From Bacteroidota bacterium (GTDB lineage Bacteria > Bacteroidota > JABWAT01): a stretch of 64,000 nt of DNA. The notes under the pieces are model-generated. The model was not told the origin of the DNA, searched no databases, and saw nothing but the letters and a program-made list of their open reading frames with translations. Position numbers and translations under genes: made by a program. The stretch is taken from positions 594,981 through 658,980 of the forward strand of contig JABWAT010000001.1 in the NCBI GenBank assembly GCA_013360915.1, read 5' to 3'. This document shows, one piece after another, positions 46,099 to 55,097 of this stretch. Numbering within the stretch: the first letter of the stretch is position 1; each line of letters opens with the position of its first letter.

Positions 46099-46164
46099 GG
46101 AAGTGTGTATTCAGGTGGCAATCCGTTATCGGGAAAAACGGTATGCATGAAGAAAATGATCCGA

Positions 46165-46725
46165 TCAGGAGACAGGATCGGCAGTCCGGTTTGAATCCGG
46201 ATTGGTTCCATCCGGCTCCTCGGATTTCAAGCCTTTGTTCATAAAAACGATCATGAGGATGACTCCGATGGAAACGGCCATATCTGCCACATTGAAAATG
46301 GGCCAGCGTGACATGTAGATGCCAAGGAAATCAATATCGGGGATATCCACATCGATGTAATCGACCACCCGTCCATGAAACCAACCATCCAGTTGAAACC
46401 AGACCCCGTAAAAAACCCGGTCAATCAGGTTACCAATGGCCCCGCCCAGAATCAGCGCCACCGGAATCCGCTGATAGAGCGATTCCTGACGGATCTGGAA
46501 GAAGTAATAAATCAGACCTATTACAATGGCAATGGTCAGGAGCGTAAAGATGAGCTTGTTACCAGGATCAATACCAAAGGCCATTCCAGGATTTTCGATG
46601 TATTTCAGTCGGATAACATCCCCGAATACAGGAATTTCCTGGAACAGAACCATCTGGATCCTGACCACCTGTTTGATGATCTGATCGAGTAGGGCAATGG
46701 CGAGAATCAGCCAGATCAGGTGCAA
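46165..46725 (-). CDS. lspA: Lipoprotein signal peptidase (signal peptidase II)
   Basis: 186 residues with four helices. GAIGNLIDR and RVVDYIDV carry the first catalytic Asp, and WPIFNVADMAVSIG carries the second (N-x-A-D). A loop of about 15 residues (WFHGRVVDYIDVDIPDIDFLG) is longer than in E. coli, as often seen in Bacteroidota. The start is TTG at 46725; the same frame has the TAA stop of dksA three codons before it, and no ATG precedes the first helix. It cleaves prolipoproteins, such as the two predicted in this window (7618 and 11487). Confidence 0.93.
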   Translation of the reverse strand: MHLIWLILAIALLDQIIKQVVRIQMVLFQEIPVFGDVIRLKYIENPGMAFGIDPGNKLIFTLLTIAIVIGLIYYFFQIRQESLYQRIPVALILGGAIGNLIDRVFYGVWFQLDGWFHGRVVDYIDVDIPDIDFLGIYMSRWPIFNVADMAVSIGVILMIVFMNKGLKSEEPDGTNPDSNRTADPVS

Positions 46726-46734
46726 GGCGAACGG

Positions 46735-47136
46735 TTACCCTTGCTTAGATTTACAGGGAACGCAGATCTGCGAGTGAGGGACGGCCTCTAAACGACCTTT
46801 TTCCATGGGTTTGCCACAGACTTTGCAGTAACCATAAGTACCTTCCTGCAAACGCTGAACAGCCCGCTCGAGGTAGTCGAGAATTTTTCCTTCACGTGAG
46901 GCAAAAAGAAATGTCTTTTCCCGTTCCATGGCATCGGTACCCTGGTCAGCCATGTGAAGCGAGTAGGTTTTATTCTCGTAAGTTCCATCCTGTGACGATT
47001 CGGCCAGTTGTTCGCGCAGGAGATTGAGGTCTTCCAGAATTTCGTCGCGTTTTTTATTGATGACGTTGTAGAAGTGTTGATAATCTTCCAGCGTCCAGTA
47101 GCCTTTCAGGTCGGGTTTGAATGTAATGGTCGACAT
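46735..47136 (-). CDS. DksA/TraR-family zinc-finger protein
   Basis: 133 residues. A helical N-terminal part (YWTLEDYQHFYNVINKKRDEIL and REQLAESSQDGTYENKTYSL) is followed by a C-terminal zinc finger CKVCGKPMEKGR with the second pair in QICVPCKSKQG. DksA-type proteins bind RNA polymerase and act with ppGpp, which the rel gene in this window could supply. The acidic tip differs from E. coli DksA, so the assignment is to the family only. It lies between ileS and lspA. Confidence 0.9.
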   Translation of the reverse strand: MSTITFKPDLKGYWTLEDYQHFYNVINKKRDEILEDLNLLREQLAESSQDGTYENKTYSLHMADQGTDAMEREKTFLFASREGKILDYLERAVQRLQEGTYGYCKVCGKPMEKGRLEAVPHSQICVPCKSKQG

Positions 47137-47153
47137 ACGCGTTCCTCTTCTGG

Positions 47154-50100
47154 TCAGGCTTCATTTTTTTGAAGCGCAAGTTTACAATGTTCACTGTCAA
47201 TTTGCAACTCCCTCAGAATCCCGGTTTCCTCCACCTCGAACAGCAGGGTGGTGGCCAGAGTTTCCTTCATAATCCAGTCCTGACGCGAACGGATGGCACT
47301 GGTCAGACGGTCACTGGCTGAAACCCGGATGGTGATTCGGTCGGTAACTTCGAAACCGGAGTCTTTGCGCATGTTCTGAACCCGGTTAATAAACTCGCGG
47401 GCCAGACCTTCATCGAGCAGGTCAGGAGTCAGTTCGGTGTCAAGAGCCACCGTCAGACGACCTTCAGTTTCCACCAGCCAGCCTTCCACATCCTTCCGGA
47501 CGACTTCGATTTCTGCACTGGTGAGAAGTTCGTTGGTTCCGTTGACCATCACGTTCACTTCTCCACGTTGCTCCAGTTCGGTAAGCTGGGAGGGACTGAG
47601 CGATTTAACCGCCTCGGCCACTGCACCCATGGCCTTTCCGAACCGCGGACCCAGGACTTTGAAATTCGGTTTGGCCGATTTCTGAACAATCCCGGCGTCA
47701 TCTTCAATATAATCAATTTGCTTAACGTTTATTTCGTCCAGAATCACATCACGCACTTTATCCAGTTCCCTGCGCTCATGACGGTCCCGAACAGGAATCA
47801 AAATCCGCTTCAGGGGTTGACGCACGTTGTGACCGATTTTATTTCTCAGACGGAGCACAATGGTTGAAATCGTACGTGCCATCTCCATCCGATGTTCCAG
47901 ATCAGACAAAATCAGGGACTGATCAGCAACCGGAAAGTCGGCCAGATGAACCGATTCCCGCTTACCGGTCAGATTCTGATACAACCAGTCCGATGTGAAC
48001 GGCGACACAGGAGCCATCAGTTTCGTCAGGGTAACCAGACACTCATACAAGGTCTGGTAGGCGGCCTGTTTATCGTGGGTGCTTCCCTCTTTCCAGAACC
48101 GGCGCCGGCTGCGGCGGACATACCAATTAGACAGTTCATCCATGAAAATTTCCATTTCACGGACCGCCCGCGTGGGCTCGTATTCATTAAAGGCCGAATC
48201 GACCACCCCGATAACTGTATTCTTCCTCGAAAGAATCCACTGATCCAACTCGGTCCGCTGGTTTTCCGGAATGCGTGATCCCGTTTCATATCTGAAACCA
48301 TCGATGTTGGCGTACATGGCAAAAAACTGATAGGTATTCAGCAGGGTATTGAAAAACTTCCGCTGGGTTTCCTTGAGTCCGTCCAGATTGAATTTCAGAT
48401 TTTCCCAGGGATTGGAATTTCCGATCATGTACCAGCGTAAGGAATCGGCGCCATGCTGACTGATGATATCGAAGGGATTGACCGTATTTCCCTTGGTTTT
48501 TGACATTTTCTCGCCTTTCGCATCGAGAACCAGTCCGTTGGAAACCACATTTTTAAAAGCGACCCCATCAAACAGCATGGTGCCAAGCGCATGGAGGGTA
48601 TAGAACCACCCCCGGGTCTGATCGACACCTTCAGCAATGAAATCGGCCGGAAAATTCAGTTGAAACGTGTCGGTTTTTTCAAACGGATAGTGCCATTGTG
48701 CAAATGGCATGGCCCCGGAATCGAACCAGACATCGATCAGGTCGGGAACGCGACGCATGGTGCCGCCATCGGGTGCCGGCCAGGTGATCTGGTCAATGTA
48801 TGGCCGGTGAAGATCCAGTTCTTTATCATCGCCAATACCGGCCTTTTTCTTCAGTTCAGCCACCGATCCGATCACTTCCAGATAATCCGGATTTTTGTCA
48901 CTGACCCAGATGGGCAGCGGGGTTCCCCAGAACCGCTGGCGCGAAATGGCCCAATCCACATTGTTTTCAAGCCAGGTTCCAAATCGTCCTGATCCTGTGC
49001 TGGCAGGTTTCCAGTTAATGGTATTGTTCAGTTCAATCATCCGGTCACGAACCGCGGTTGTTCTGATAAACCAGGATTCGACAGGATAGGACATCAGCGG
49101 GGTTCCCTTCCGCCAGTCCATGGGATAGTTGTGAAGGTAGGTTTCATGCCGGTACAGATGGCCCCTTTCCTTCAGATTCCGGGCAATTACCTTATCGGCA
49201 TCCTTAAACCAAAGGCCTTTTACCAAATCGATTTTTTCCTCGAAGCAACCATCCCGGTTGATGGGATTGTACAGAGGAATGCCGTTTTTCTGTGTGACGT
49301 CATAGTCATCCGCACCGTAGGCTGGCGCCTGGTGAACAATTCCGGTTCCGTCTTCGGTGGTCACAAAATCGGCTGCGATGACACGCCAGGCACGTTCCTT
49401 CCCCACTTCTTTCAGTGCGTAATCGAACAGAGGCTGATAGGTTTTACCAACCAAATCAGTCCCCTTAACGGTTTCAATTACCTCATAGTCTTCTTTGATC
49501 ACCGAAAGCCGTGCCGCAGCCAACCAGTATTGCCGGCCATCCTCTTTCAACCGGATTTTCACATAGTCCAGTTTGGGATGAACAGCCAGTGCCATGTTCG
49601 AAATCAGAGTCCAGGGTGTGGTGGTCCAGGCCAGAAAAGACGTGCTTGCATCTTCATCGGTAACAAATGAAATATAGACCGAAGGATCCTGAACTTCCTT
49701 GTAGCCGAGCGAAACTTCATGAGAACTCAGAACCGTTGCAGACCCGGGAGAATACCACTGAATTTTATAGCCTTTGTAAAGCATACCCTTATCAAAAAGG
49801 GTTTTCAGTGCCCACCAGCAGGATTCAATATAGGAATTCTCATAGGTGATATATGGATCGTTCAGATCGACCCAATATCCCATCATATCGGTCAGCTGAT
49901 TCCATTGATCCTTGTATTTCAGAACGGACGATTTGCATCGGGCATTGTAATCGGCAATGCCGTATTTTTCCACCTGAGCACGTCCCTGTAGTCCAAGTTC
50001 CTTTTCCACCTCGATCTCAACCGGAAGACCATGAGTGTCCCATCCGGCCTTACGACCGACTTTAAATCCCTTTTGTGTCTTATACCGGCAAAATAAATCC

Positions 50101-50300
50101 TTCACCGTCCTGGCCATAACATGGTGAATACCAGGCCGGCCATTGGCAGTTGGCGGACCTTCGTAAAAGGTGAAATGAGGCCGGTTCTCACCAGTCCGTA
50201 AGGATTTCCGGAAGGTCTGATCATCGTTCCAGAAGGAAAGGATTTCCTTTTCAATATCGGTAAGCGACAAGCCATCGCTGATTTCGCGGAATTTCATCAT
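47154..50300 (-). CDS. ileS: Isoleucyl-tRNA synthetase, type 2, with GIHH signature
   Basis: 1048 residues. The class I KMSKS loop reads KMSKTKGN (about residue 595). The first signature, normally HIGH, reads GIHH at residues 57-60 (in PTANGRPGIHHVMA), so the first and third positions are swapped (GxHH). The start GRKAGWDTHGLPVE and the editing-domain segments VFVTTEDGTGIVHQAPAYG-like and the large C-terminal region fit the eukaryote-like IleRS2; no C-terminal zinc finger is seen. The GxHH form has been reported in some IleRS2 enzymes and tied to extreme mupirocin resistance. It heads a nine-kb operon. Confidence 0.95.
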   Translation of the reverse strand: MMKFREISDGLSLTDIEKEILSFWNDDQTFRKSLRTGENRPHFTFYEGPPTANGRPGIHHVMARTVKDLFCRYKTQKGFKVGRKAGWDTHGLPVEIEVEKELGLQGRAQVEKYGIADYNARCKSSVLKYKDQWNQLTDMMGYWVDLNDPYITYENSYIESCWWALKTLFDKGMLYKGYKIQWYSPGSATVLSSHEVSLGYKEVQDPSVYISFVTDEDASTSFLAWTTTPWTLISNMALAVHPKLDYVKIRLKEDGRQYWLAAARLSVIKEDYEVIETVKGTDLVGKTYQPLFDYALKEVGKERAWRVIAADFVTTEDGTGIVHQAPAYGADDYDVTQKNGIPLYNPINRDGCFEEKIDLVKGLWFKDADKVIARNLKERGHLYRHETYLHNYPMDWRKGTPLMSYPVESWFIRTTAVRDRMIELNNTINWKPASTGSGRFGTWLENNVDWAISRQRFWGTPLPIWVSDKNPDYLEVIGSVAELKKKAGIGDDKELDLHRPYIDQITWPAPDGGTMRRVPDLIDVWFDSGAMPFAQWHYPFEKTDTFQLNFPADFIAEGVDQTRGWFYTLHALGTMLFDGVAFKNVVSNGLVLDAKGEKMSKTKGNTVNPFDIISQHGADSLRWYMIGNSNPWENLKFNLDGLKETQRKFFNTLLNTYQFFAMYANIDGFRYETGSRIPENQRTELDQWILSRKNTVIGVVDSAFNEYEPTRAVREMEIFMDELSNWYVRRSRRRFWKEGSTHDKQAAYQTLYECLVTLTKLMAPVSPFTSDWLYQNLTGKRESVHLADFPVADQSLILSDLEHRMEMARTISTIVLRLRNKIGHNVRQPLKRILIPVRDRHERRELDKVRDVILDEINVKQIDYIEDDAGIVQKSAKPNFKVLGPRFGKAMGAVAEAVKSLSPSQLTELEQRGEVNVMVNGTNELLTSAEIEVVRKDVEGWLVETEGRLTVALDTELTPDLLDEGLAREFINRVQNMRKDSGFEVTDRITIRVSASDRLTSAIRSRQDWIMKETLATTLLFEVEETGILRELQIDSEHCKLALQKNEA

Positions 50301-50325
50301 ATTCTTGCTGATTTTATAAAGACTG

Positions 50326-50355
50326 CAAAGGTAGGAAAATCACGTCAAAATACCA
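50326..50355 (-). promoter_or_regulatory. Candidate promoter for the ileS-led operon
   Basis: Minus strand: TACCTTTG at 50333-50326 matches TAnnTTTG fully. At a 19-nt spacer the -33 triplet is TGG (50355-50353), one base off TTG. The predicted leader before the ileS ATG (50300) is about 22 nt. It faces away from the thioredoxin gene promoter. Confidence 0.5.
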
Positions 50356-50386
50356 TGATGGTCCCGATTAACCGGTTTCAGCAGGG

Positions 50387-50417
50387 TTGAATCACCGAAG
50401 GGATCCCGCTACTTTTG
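50387..50417 (+). promoter_or_regulatory. Bacteroidota-type promoter, probably giving a leaderless transcript
   Basis: TTG at 50387-50389, a 20-nt spacer and TACTTTTG at 50410-50417 match the consensus exactly. The ATG at 50422 begins only 4 nt after the box, so the expected transcription start (about 50421-50423) falls on or next to the start codon. Confidence 0.72.
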
Positions 50418-50421
50418 CACC

Positions 50422-50916
50422 ATGAAAACAACCTTACTTATTATCCTTCTCGGCTTCCTGAGCCTGCCTCTTGCAGCCCAGCAAACAAAACCAACCATTT
50501 ACAATCCGGCCGCCGATGCAAAGGCAGAGATCGCGCTTGCAGTTTCCCAGGCCAAAGCATCCGGAAAACATGTCTTCATTCAGGTGGGGGGTAACTGGTG
50601 CGGGTGGTGCATCCGGTTTCATAATCTGACCACACAGGACGCACAACTGGATTCTGCTTTTAACGCCAATTTTGTGCGTGTGAAACTGAATTACAGCGAA
50701 GAAAACAGGAATCTGCCTTTACTGGCAGAATACGGTTTCCCTCAGCGGTTCGGATTCCCTGTCTTTCTGGTTCTCGATGGAGATGGAAAACTCATTCATA
50801 CCCAGAACTCGGCCTACCTTGAAGAAGGAAAGGGTCACAGCAAGGCAAAAATCCTCGAATTTATTGCTCATTGGGGGCCGGCTGCCTTTGATCCATCCCG
50901 GTACAAGGATGAATGA
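50422..50916 (+). CDS. Exported thioredoxin-like protein (CGWC)
   Basis: 164 residues. A signal peptide (LLIILLGFLSLPLAAQ) sends it across the inner membrane. The thioredoxin fold shows IQVGGNWCGWCIRFHNLTT, with active-site CGWC near residue 60, and YGFPQRFGFPVFLVLDGDGK, where the cis-Pro region lies. It is of the Thioredoxin_7 (DUF255-like) type and probably a periplasmic disulfide reductant or isomerase. It is the first gene of a three-gene plus-strand unit, overlapping tatD by 4 nt. Confidence 0.88.
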   Translation: MKTTLLIILLGFLSLPLAAQQTKPTIYNPAADAKAEIALAVSQAKASGKHVFIQVGGNWCGWCIRFHNLTTQDAQLDSAFNANFVRVKLNYSEENRNLPLLAEYGFPQRFGFPVFLVLDGDGKLIHTQNSAYLEEGKGHSKAKILEFIAHWGPAAFDPSRYKDE

Positions 50917-51572
50917 GTCCGCTGACGGACGTTCACAGTCATTTTCCTGCGGCCGGATTTAAAGGAATCCGCATTTTTAACTGGAATCCGGAACATTCTT
51001 CCCCATCCGATGGCTGGTTCTCGGCCGGGCTGCACCCGTGGAACGTGGAAAATCCGTCTGCCGGTGACTGGTGGAAATCTGTTTTATCGGTCGTGGTTGA
51101 ACCCCGCTGTCTGGCCATTGGCGAAACCGGCATTGACCGGTACCGGCCTATTCCGGTCCCCCTTCAGACGGAATGGTTTACCAGACATCTTTCGCTGGCC
51201 CGGGAAACCGGAAAGCCCCTGATTGTTCATAATGTCAGGGGACATCAGGATCTGATCCCGTTGCTGAAGAAATCTCCCCATCCGGTGGTCCTTCACGGAT
51301 TCAGGGGAAATGAATCGGTAACGTCACAATGGCTCCGGCTTCCTTCTGTCTGGTTTTCGGCCGGTTCAATCCTTCTGCGAGCGGGTTCCGATCAGCAGGC
51401 CTCTTTCCGGATGATTCCACGACACAGGCTTCTTCTTGAAAGTGACGACCGGCAAACACCCATTGAAGAAACGCTTCTGTGGCTTGCCGGTTGCCGTCAG
51501 GAAAATCCGATCCTGATTCAGGAACAGGTCTATTTTAATTTTATCACCCTTTTTCCTTCGGTGGTTACATGA
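50913..51572 (+). CDS. TatD-family metal-dependent hydrolase (short form)
   Basis: 219 residues. It keeps the metal-binding HxH (DVHSH), IGETGIDRYRPIP, VHNVRGHQDLIPLL and LLESDD, equivalent to the E-x-G-L-D, H-x-R and E-T-D motifs of TatD. It is about 40 residues shorter than E. coli TatD and has a Cys-rich-free C-terminus, as seen in Bacteroidota. TatD proteins are DNases or peptidases with debated roles. It overlaps both neighbours by 4 nt. Confidence 0.82.
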   Translation: MSPLTDVHSHFPAAGFKGIRIFNWNPEHSSPSDGWFSAGLHPWNVENPSAGDWWKSVLSVVVEPRCLAIGETGIDRYRPIPVPLQTEWFTRHLSLARETGKPLIVHNVRGHQDLIPLLKKSPHPVVLHGFRGNESVTSQWLRLPSVWFSAGSILLRAGSDQQASFRMIPRHRLLLESDDRQTPIEETLLWLAGCRQENPILIQEQVYFNFITLFPSVVT

Positions 51573-52351
51573 GTCTGGTTCCGGAATGGCAGACGAGAAC
51601 GGAATTACTGGTCGGTGCAGACACCATTTCCAAACTGGGAAACAAGCATGTTCTGCTGGTTGGTCTGGGCGGAGTGGGTTCCTTTGCTGCCGAGTTTATT
51701 GCCCGCGCCGGTATCGGCCGGATGACCATTGCGGATGGGGACCGCGTGGTTCCATCGAACCGGAACCGGCAGTTGCCTGCTTTGGTCAGCACCACCGGAA
51801 AATTGAAAGCAGACATCATGCGGGACCGGTTGCTCGATATTAATCCAGACCTTCAACTTGAAATCAACACTGAGTATCTGAAGGATGAAAAAATGATTCA
51901 TCTGGTTCAGAAACACCCCTATGATCTGGTTGTGGATTGTATTGATACCCTGGCTCCCAAGGTTTTCTTCATTTATCATGCTATAAATGCCGGCCTGCCA
52001 TTGGTAAGTTCGATGGGAGCAGGGGGAAAAATCGACCCGGCCAGAATCCGGATTTCAGATCTGGCCCATTCATACAATTGCACGCTTGCCCAAATGGTGC
52101 GGAAACGGCTTCACCGGTTGGGTGTCCGGTCCGGATTTCCGGTGGTATTTTCTCCCGAGCCCATTGATAAATCGAAACTGCTTCCGAATCTGACCGATCA
52201 GAATAAAAAGTCTACCATCGGTACGATTTCTTACATGCCCGCTGCCTTTGGAATGTACATCGCCTCTGTAGCCATCAGAAAACTGGCAGATTTACCGGTC
52301 CCCGAGCTGGAAGAGTTGCCGGTAAAGGGAAAGATGAAGGGAAAAGGGTAG
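51569..52351 (+). CDS. tcdA: tRNA threonylcarbamoyladenosine dehydratase
   Basis: 260 residues of the ThiF/E1 fold. HVLLVGLGGVGSFAAEFIARAG is the ATP-binding motif, then ADGDRVVPSNRNRQLPAL, the R-N-R-Q adenylation residues, and VDCIDTLAPKVF. Late segments GTISYMPAAFGMYIASVAI match TcdA (CsdL), which cyclises t6A to ct6A in tRNA. It ends just before the convergent terminator shared with rho. Confidence 0.92.
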   Translation: MSLVPEWQTRTELLVGADTISKLGNKHVLLVGLGGVGSFAAEFIARAGIGRMTIADGDRVVPSNRNRQLPALVSTTGKLKADIMRDRLLDINPDLQLEINTEYLKDEKMIHLVQKHPYDLVVDCIDTLAPKVFFIYHAINAGLPLVSSMGAGGKIDPARIRISDLAHSYNCTLAQMVRKRLHRLGVRSGFPVVFSPEPIDKSKLLPNLTDQNKKSTIGTISYMPAAFGMYIASVAIRKLADLPVPELEELPVKGKMKGKG

Positions 52352-52364
52352 GCTTTCCCACCAA

Positions 52365-52395
52365 CAAAAAAGCCGTCCCGGCAGGACGGCTTTTC
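52365..52395. terminator. Bidirectional terminator between tcdA and rho
   Basis: GCCGTCC (52372-52378) pairs with GGACGGC (52384-52390) around a 5-nt loop, flanked by A and T tracts (AAAAAA before, TTTT after). It can stop tcdA on the plus strand and rho on the minus strand; the longer T-tract (TTTTTTGTT) serves rho. Confidence 0.88.
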
Positions 52396-52416
52396 TGAAT
52401 CAGAACATCCGGGGGT

Positions 52417-53691
52417 TTACCCGTTCATGCTTCGCAGAAATTCGCGGTTGTTTTTTGTTCCGCGCATTTTATCGAGCAGAAATTCCATGGCTTCGATGGG
52501 GTTCATATCAGAAAGAATTTTCCTCAGAATCCAGATCCGGTTCAGATCTTCGGGCGGAATGAGCAATTCTTCCTTCCGTGTACCTGACCGGAGAAGATCG
52601 ATGGCCGGGAAAATCCGTCGGTCGGAAAGACGACGGTCCAGAATGATTTCCATGTTACCGGTTCCCTTGAACTCTTCAAAAATCACATCATCCATCCGGC
52701 TTCCGGTATCGATCAGGGCAGTGGCGATGATGGTAAGCGATCCGCCTTCTTCCACATTCCGGGCTGCACCGAAAAACCGTTTCGGGCGATGTAAGGCATT
52801 GGAATCCAATCCACCAGAAAGAATCTTACCCGAGTGGGGAACCACAACGTTATAGGCGCGGGCCAGACGGGTGATGGAATCGAGCAGAATCACCACATCC
52901 TTCTTTGCCTCAACGAGACGGCGGGCTTTTTCCAGTACCATGTCGGAAACCTGAACGTGGCGCTCGGGTGGCTCATCAAAGGTCGAAGCAATGACTTCGG
53001 CATTGACCGTGCGTTCCATATCGGTCACTTCCTCTGGCCGCTCATCAATAAGCAACACGATCAGGACCACCTCGGGACTGTTCCGCAGAATGGCATTGGC
53101 AATTTTTTGCAGCAACACGGTTTTACCCGTCTTCGGCTGGGCGGTGATCAATCCCCGCTGACCTTTCCCAACTGGTGTGAACAAATCCATGATCCGAAGT
53201 GAATAATCGCCGGGAGCCGACTCAAGGGAGAGTCTTTTTTCCGCATAGAGAGGCGTTAAGTTATCGAAAAGCACACGGTCACGGGTACGGTCCGGATCAA
53301 GATCATTGACCTTATCTACCCGGAGCAGGGCAAAAAAGCGTTCGCCTTCCTTCGGGGGACGAACCTGTCCCAGCACGGTATCACCGGTACGAAGGTTGAA
53401 ACGTTTAATCTGCGAGGGGGAAACATAAATGTCATCCGGACTCGGCAGATAGTTATAATCTGGACTGCGAAGGAAGCCATATCCGTCAGGAAGAGTTTCC
53501 AGAACCCCTGAGTTGAGAATGACACCCGTTTCCTGATTTTCAGTATCTTTTTTCGATTGTTGTTCAACAATCTTAAAGATCAGTTCCTGTTTGCGAAGGT
53601 CATTATAATTCTGCAGGCCAAGTGATTTGGCAATTTCATGCAGTTCAGTGATTTTTTTTAATTTGAGGACGTTAATATCCATTGTGGACAT
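52417..53691 (-). CDS. rho: Transcription termination factor Rho
   Basis: 424 residues. The N-terminal Rho_N region ([20 protein letters not shown]) is followed by the RNA-binding cold-shock-like domain ([21 protein letters not shown]), then the RecA-like motor: [13 protein letters not shown] (P-loop), [18 protein letters not shown] (Walker B), [36 protein letters not shown] (R-finger region). It lacks the long basic insert seen in many Bacteroidetes Rho proteins. A leader of about 150 nt precedes the start. Confidence 0.96.
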   Translation of the reverse strand: MSTMDINVLKLKKITELHEIAKSLGLQNYNDLRKQELIFKIVEQQSKKDTENQETGVILNSGVLETLPDGYGFLRSPDYNYLPSPDDIYVSPSQIKRFNLRTGDTVLGQVRPPKEGERFFALLRVDKVNDLDPDRTRDRVLFDNLTPLYAEKRLSLESAPGDYSLRIMDLFTPVGKGQRGLITAQPKTGKTVLLQKIANAILRNSPEVVLIVLLIDERPEEVTDMERTVNAEVIASTFDEPPERHVQVSDMVLEKARRLVEAKKDVVILLDSITRLARAYNVVVPHSGKILSGGLDSNALHRPKRFFGAARNVEEGGSLTIIATALIDTGSRMDDVIFEEFKGTGNMEIILDRRLSDRRIFPAIDLLRSGTRKEELLIPPEDLNRIWILRKILSDMNPIEAMEFLLDKMRGTKNNREFLRSMNG

Positions 53692-53846
53692 GGAACAGAC
53701 TCCTGTGTCGGCGGAAGGTGATTAGATCGGAAAAGAAATCAATCGTGGTAAAAAAAATTGTAAGTGAGCCGGAAGTTTGATCAGGTAAAAACCTTTGGTG
53801 TAGCGTTGCTGGAGAAACCTCTCGGTACAGAACTTGAATGGTGGTC

Positions 53847-53876
53847 GAAAATTATACATTACTGATAAATAGTCAA
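53847..53876 (-). promoter_or_regulatory. Candidate rho promoter inside the folC end
   Basis: Minus strand: TTG at 53876-53874, a 19-nt spacer, TAATTTTC at 53854-53847 (one base off TAnnTTTG). Predicted start near 53843, giving a ~150-nt leader before the rho ATG at 53691. The -33 triplet lies inside the folC coding end. Confidence 0.4.
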
Positions 53877-55097
53877 GCCTGAGGGCGATTTTTTTACCCA
53901 TCCGGCCGTTTCCAGGGCCGAAAATACGTTCCCCAACAGGTACAGACTGCCGGCAACCAGAACGGGTCTCCGATCCTGCCGGTCAGCAAGTGCATGGATT
54001 GCCCCCATGGCGTTTTGATGAGACCGGAAAGAAAAACCATGTGTGGTTGCTTCTTCGGACAGGCGTTCAGCCGTCATTCCACGTGCTGGTTCGGGAACCA
54101 GCAGGTCCAGGGAAGTCACCCATCCCTTCAGGCCTTCCAACATATCAGAAACCGATTTGTCCCCCACACACCCAAACAGAAAAACAGGTTCTGTATGAGG
54201 AAACTCATGGTTCCATGCCTTTTGCAGGGCTTTGATCCCATCCGGATTGTGGGCGGCATCGAAAATCCAGGTTTTATGGTTAACCGGTATGGTATGAAAC
54301 CGTCCCTCCAGGCCAGTGAGAGTGGTAAACCGGTCCAGATGATCCCTGAATCCGACGGGAAGCGGTATCTGTCTTCCGGCAAACCACCCATGCAGGATAT
54401 GTTCGGCCAAACGACGGTTTTTCAGCAGAAAGGGGTCATCGGATTCTTCCATGACCTGCAAATGGGCCTCTTTTTCACGGGCCACCTCGGTGATAACATC
54501 AAGTGCTTCCCGGGGCACAGGTCCGCAGAAAACAGGCTTCCCTGTTTTAATAATCCCGGCTTTTTCCCTGGCAATGGCAGCAATGGTAGTTCCCAGGTAT
54601 TGCTGATGATCGAGGCCGATCGAGGTGATCACCGAACAATCCGGATCAACCACATTGGTCGCATCCAGACGGCCACCCATTCCGGTTTCAAGCACAACCA
54701 CATCGACCTGTTTTTGGGCAAACCACCAGAAGGCCACAGCGGTGACTGTTTCAAAGAAGGTCAGATTCAGCCGCAGGGCCAGCGGTTCAACATGAGCCAA
54801 TCCTTCCAGAAATTCCTCATCCGGAATCATGGAGGCATTCAGGCGGATCCGCTCATTCAGGTAGCGGATGTGGGGAGACGTATATAAACCGACTTTCAGA
54901 CCTGCACTCTGCAAACCGGCCGACAGATAACTACAGGTACTTCCCTTCCCATTGGTTCCGGCAACATGAATCACCGGATAGGCACGCTCCGGATAACCAA
55001 GTTCTGACAGGATGGAATGCATGCCCTCCAATCCGGGTTTGATACCAAACCAGATCCGGTCCCGCAGAAACCCGATCAGGTGGTCACGGTTCACCAT
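53859..55097 (-). CDS. folC: Folylpolyglutamate / dihydrofolate synthase
   Basis: 412 residues. HVAGTNGKGSTCSYLSAGLQ is the ATP-binding loop, then YTSPHIRYLNERIRLN, ETGMGGRLDATNVVDPD and ITSIGLDHQQYLGTT (the second ATP-site and Mg ligands), and WIFDAAHNPDGIKALQKAW in the C-terminal domain. It adds glutamate to dihydropteroate and folates. It complements the pabB/pabC pair of this window in the folate pathway. It overlaps the TPR gene by 7 nt. Confidence 0.96.
   Translation of the reverse strand: MVNRDHLIGFLRDRIWFGIKPGLEGMHSILSELGYPERAYPVIHVAGTNGKGSTCSYLSAGLQSAGLKVGLYTSPHIRYLNERIRLNASMIPDEEFLEGLAHVEPLALRLNLTFFETVTAVAFWWFAQKQVDVVVLETGMGGRLDATNVVDPDCSVITSIGLDHQQYLGTTIAAIAREKAGIIKTGKPVFCGPVPREALDVITEVAREKEAHLQVMEESDDPFLLKNRRLAEHILHGWFAGRQIPLPVGFRDHLDRFTTLTGLEGRFHTIPVNHKTWIFDAAHNPDGIKALQKAWNHEFPHTEPVFLFGCVGDKSVSDMLEGLKGWVTSLDLLVPEPARGMTAERLSEEATTHGFSFRSHQNAMGAIHALADRQDRRPVLVAGSLYLLGNVFSALETAGWVKKSPSGLTIYQ

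Noticed and set aside
53994-54887. 297-residue plus-strand ORF
   Set aside because: Antisense to folC, which is clearly real. The translation has the skewed composition of a shadow frame.
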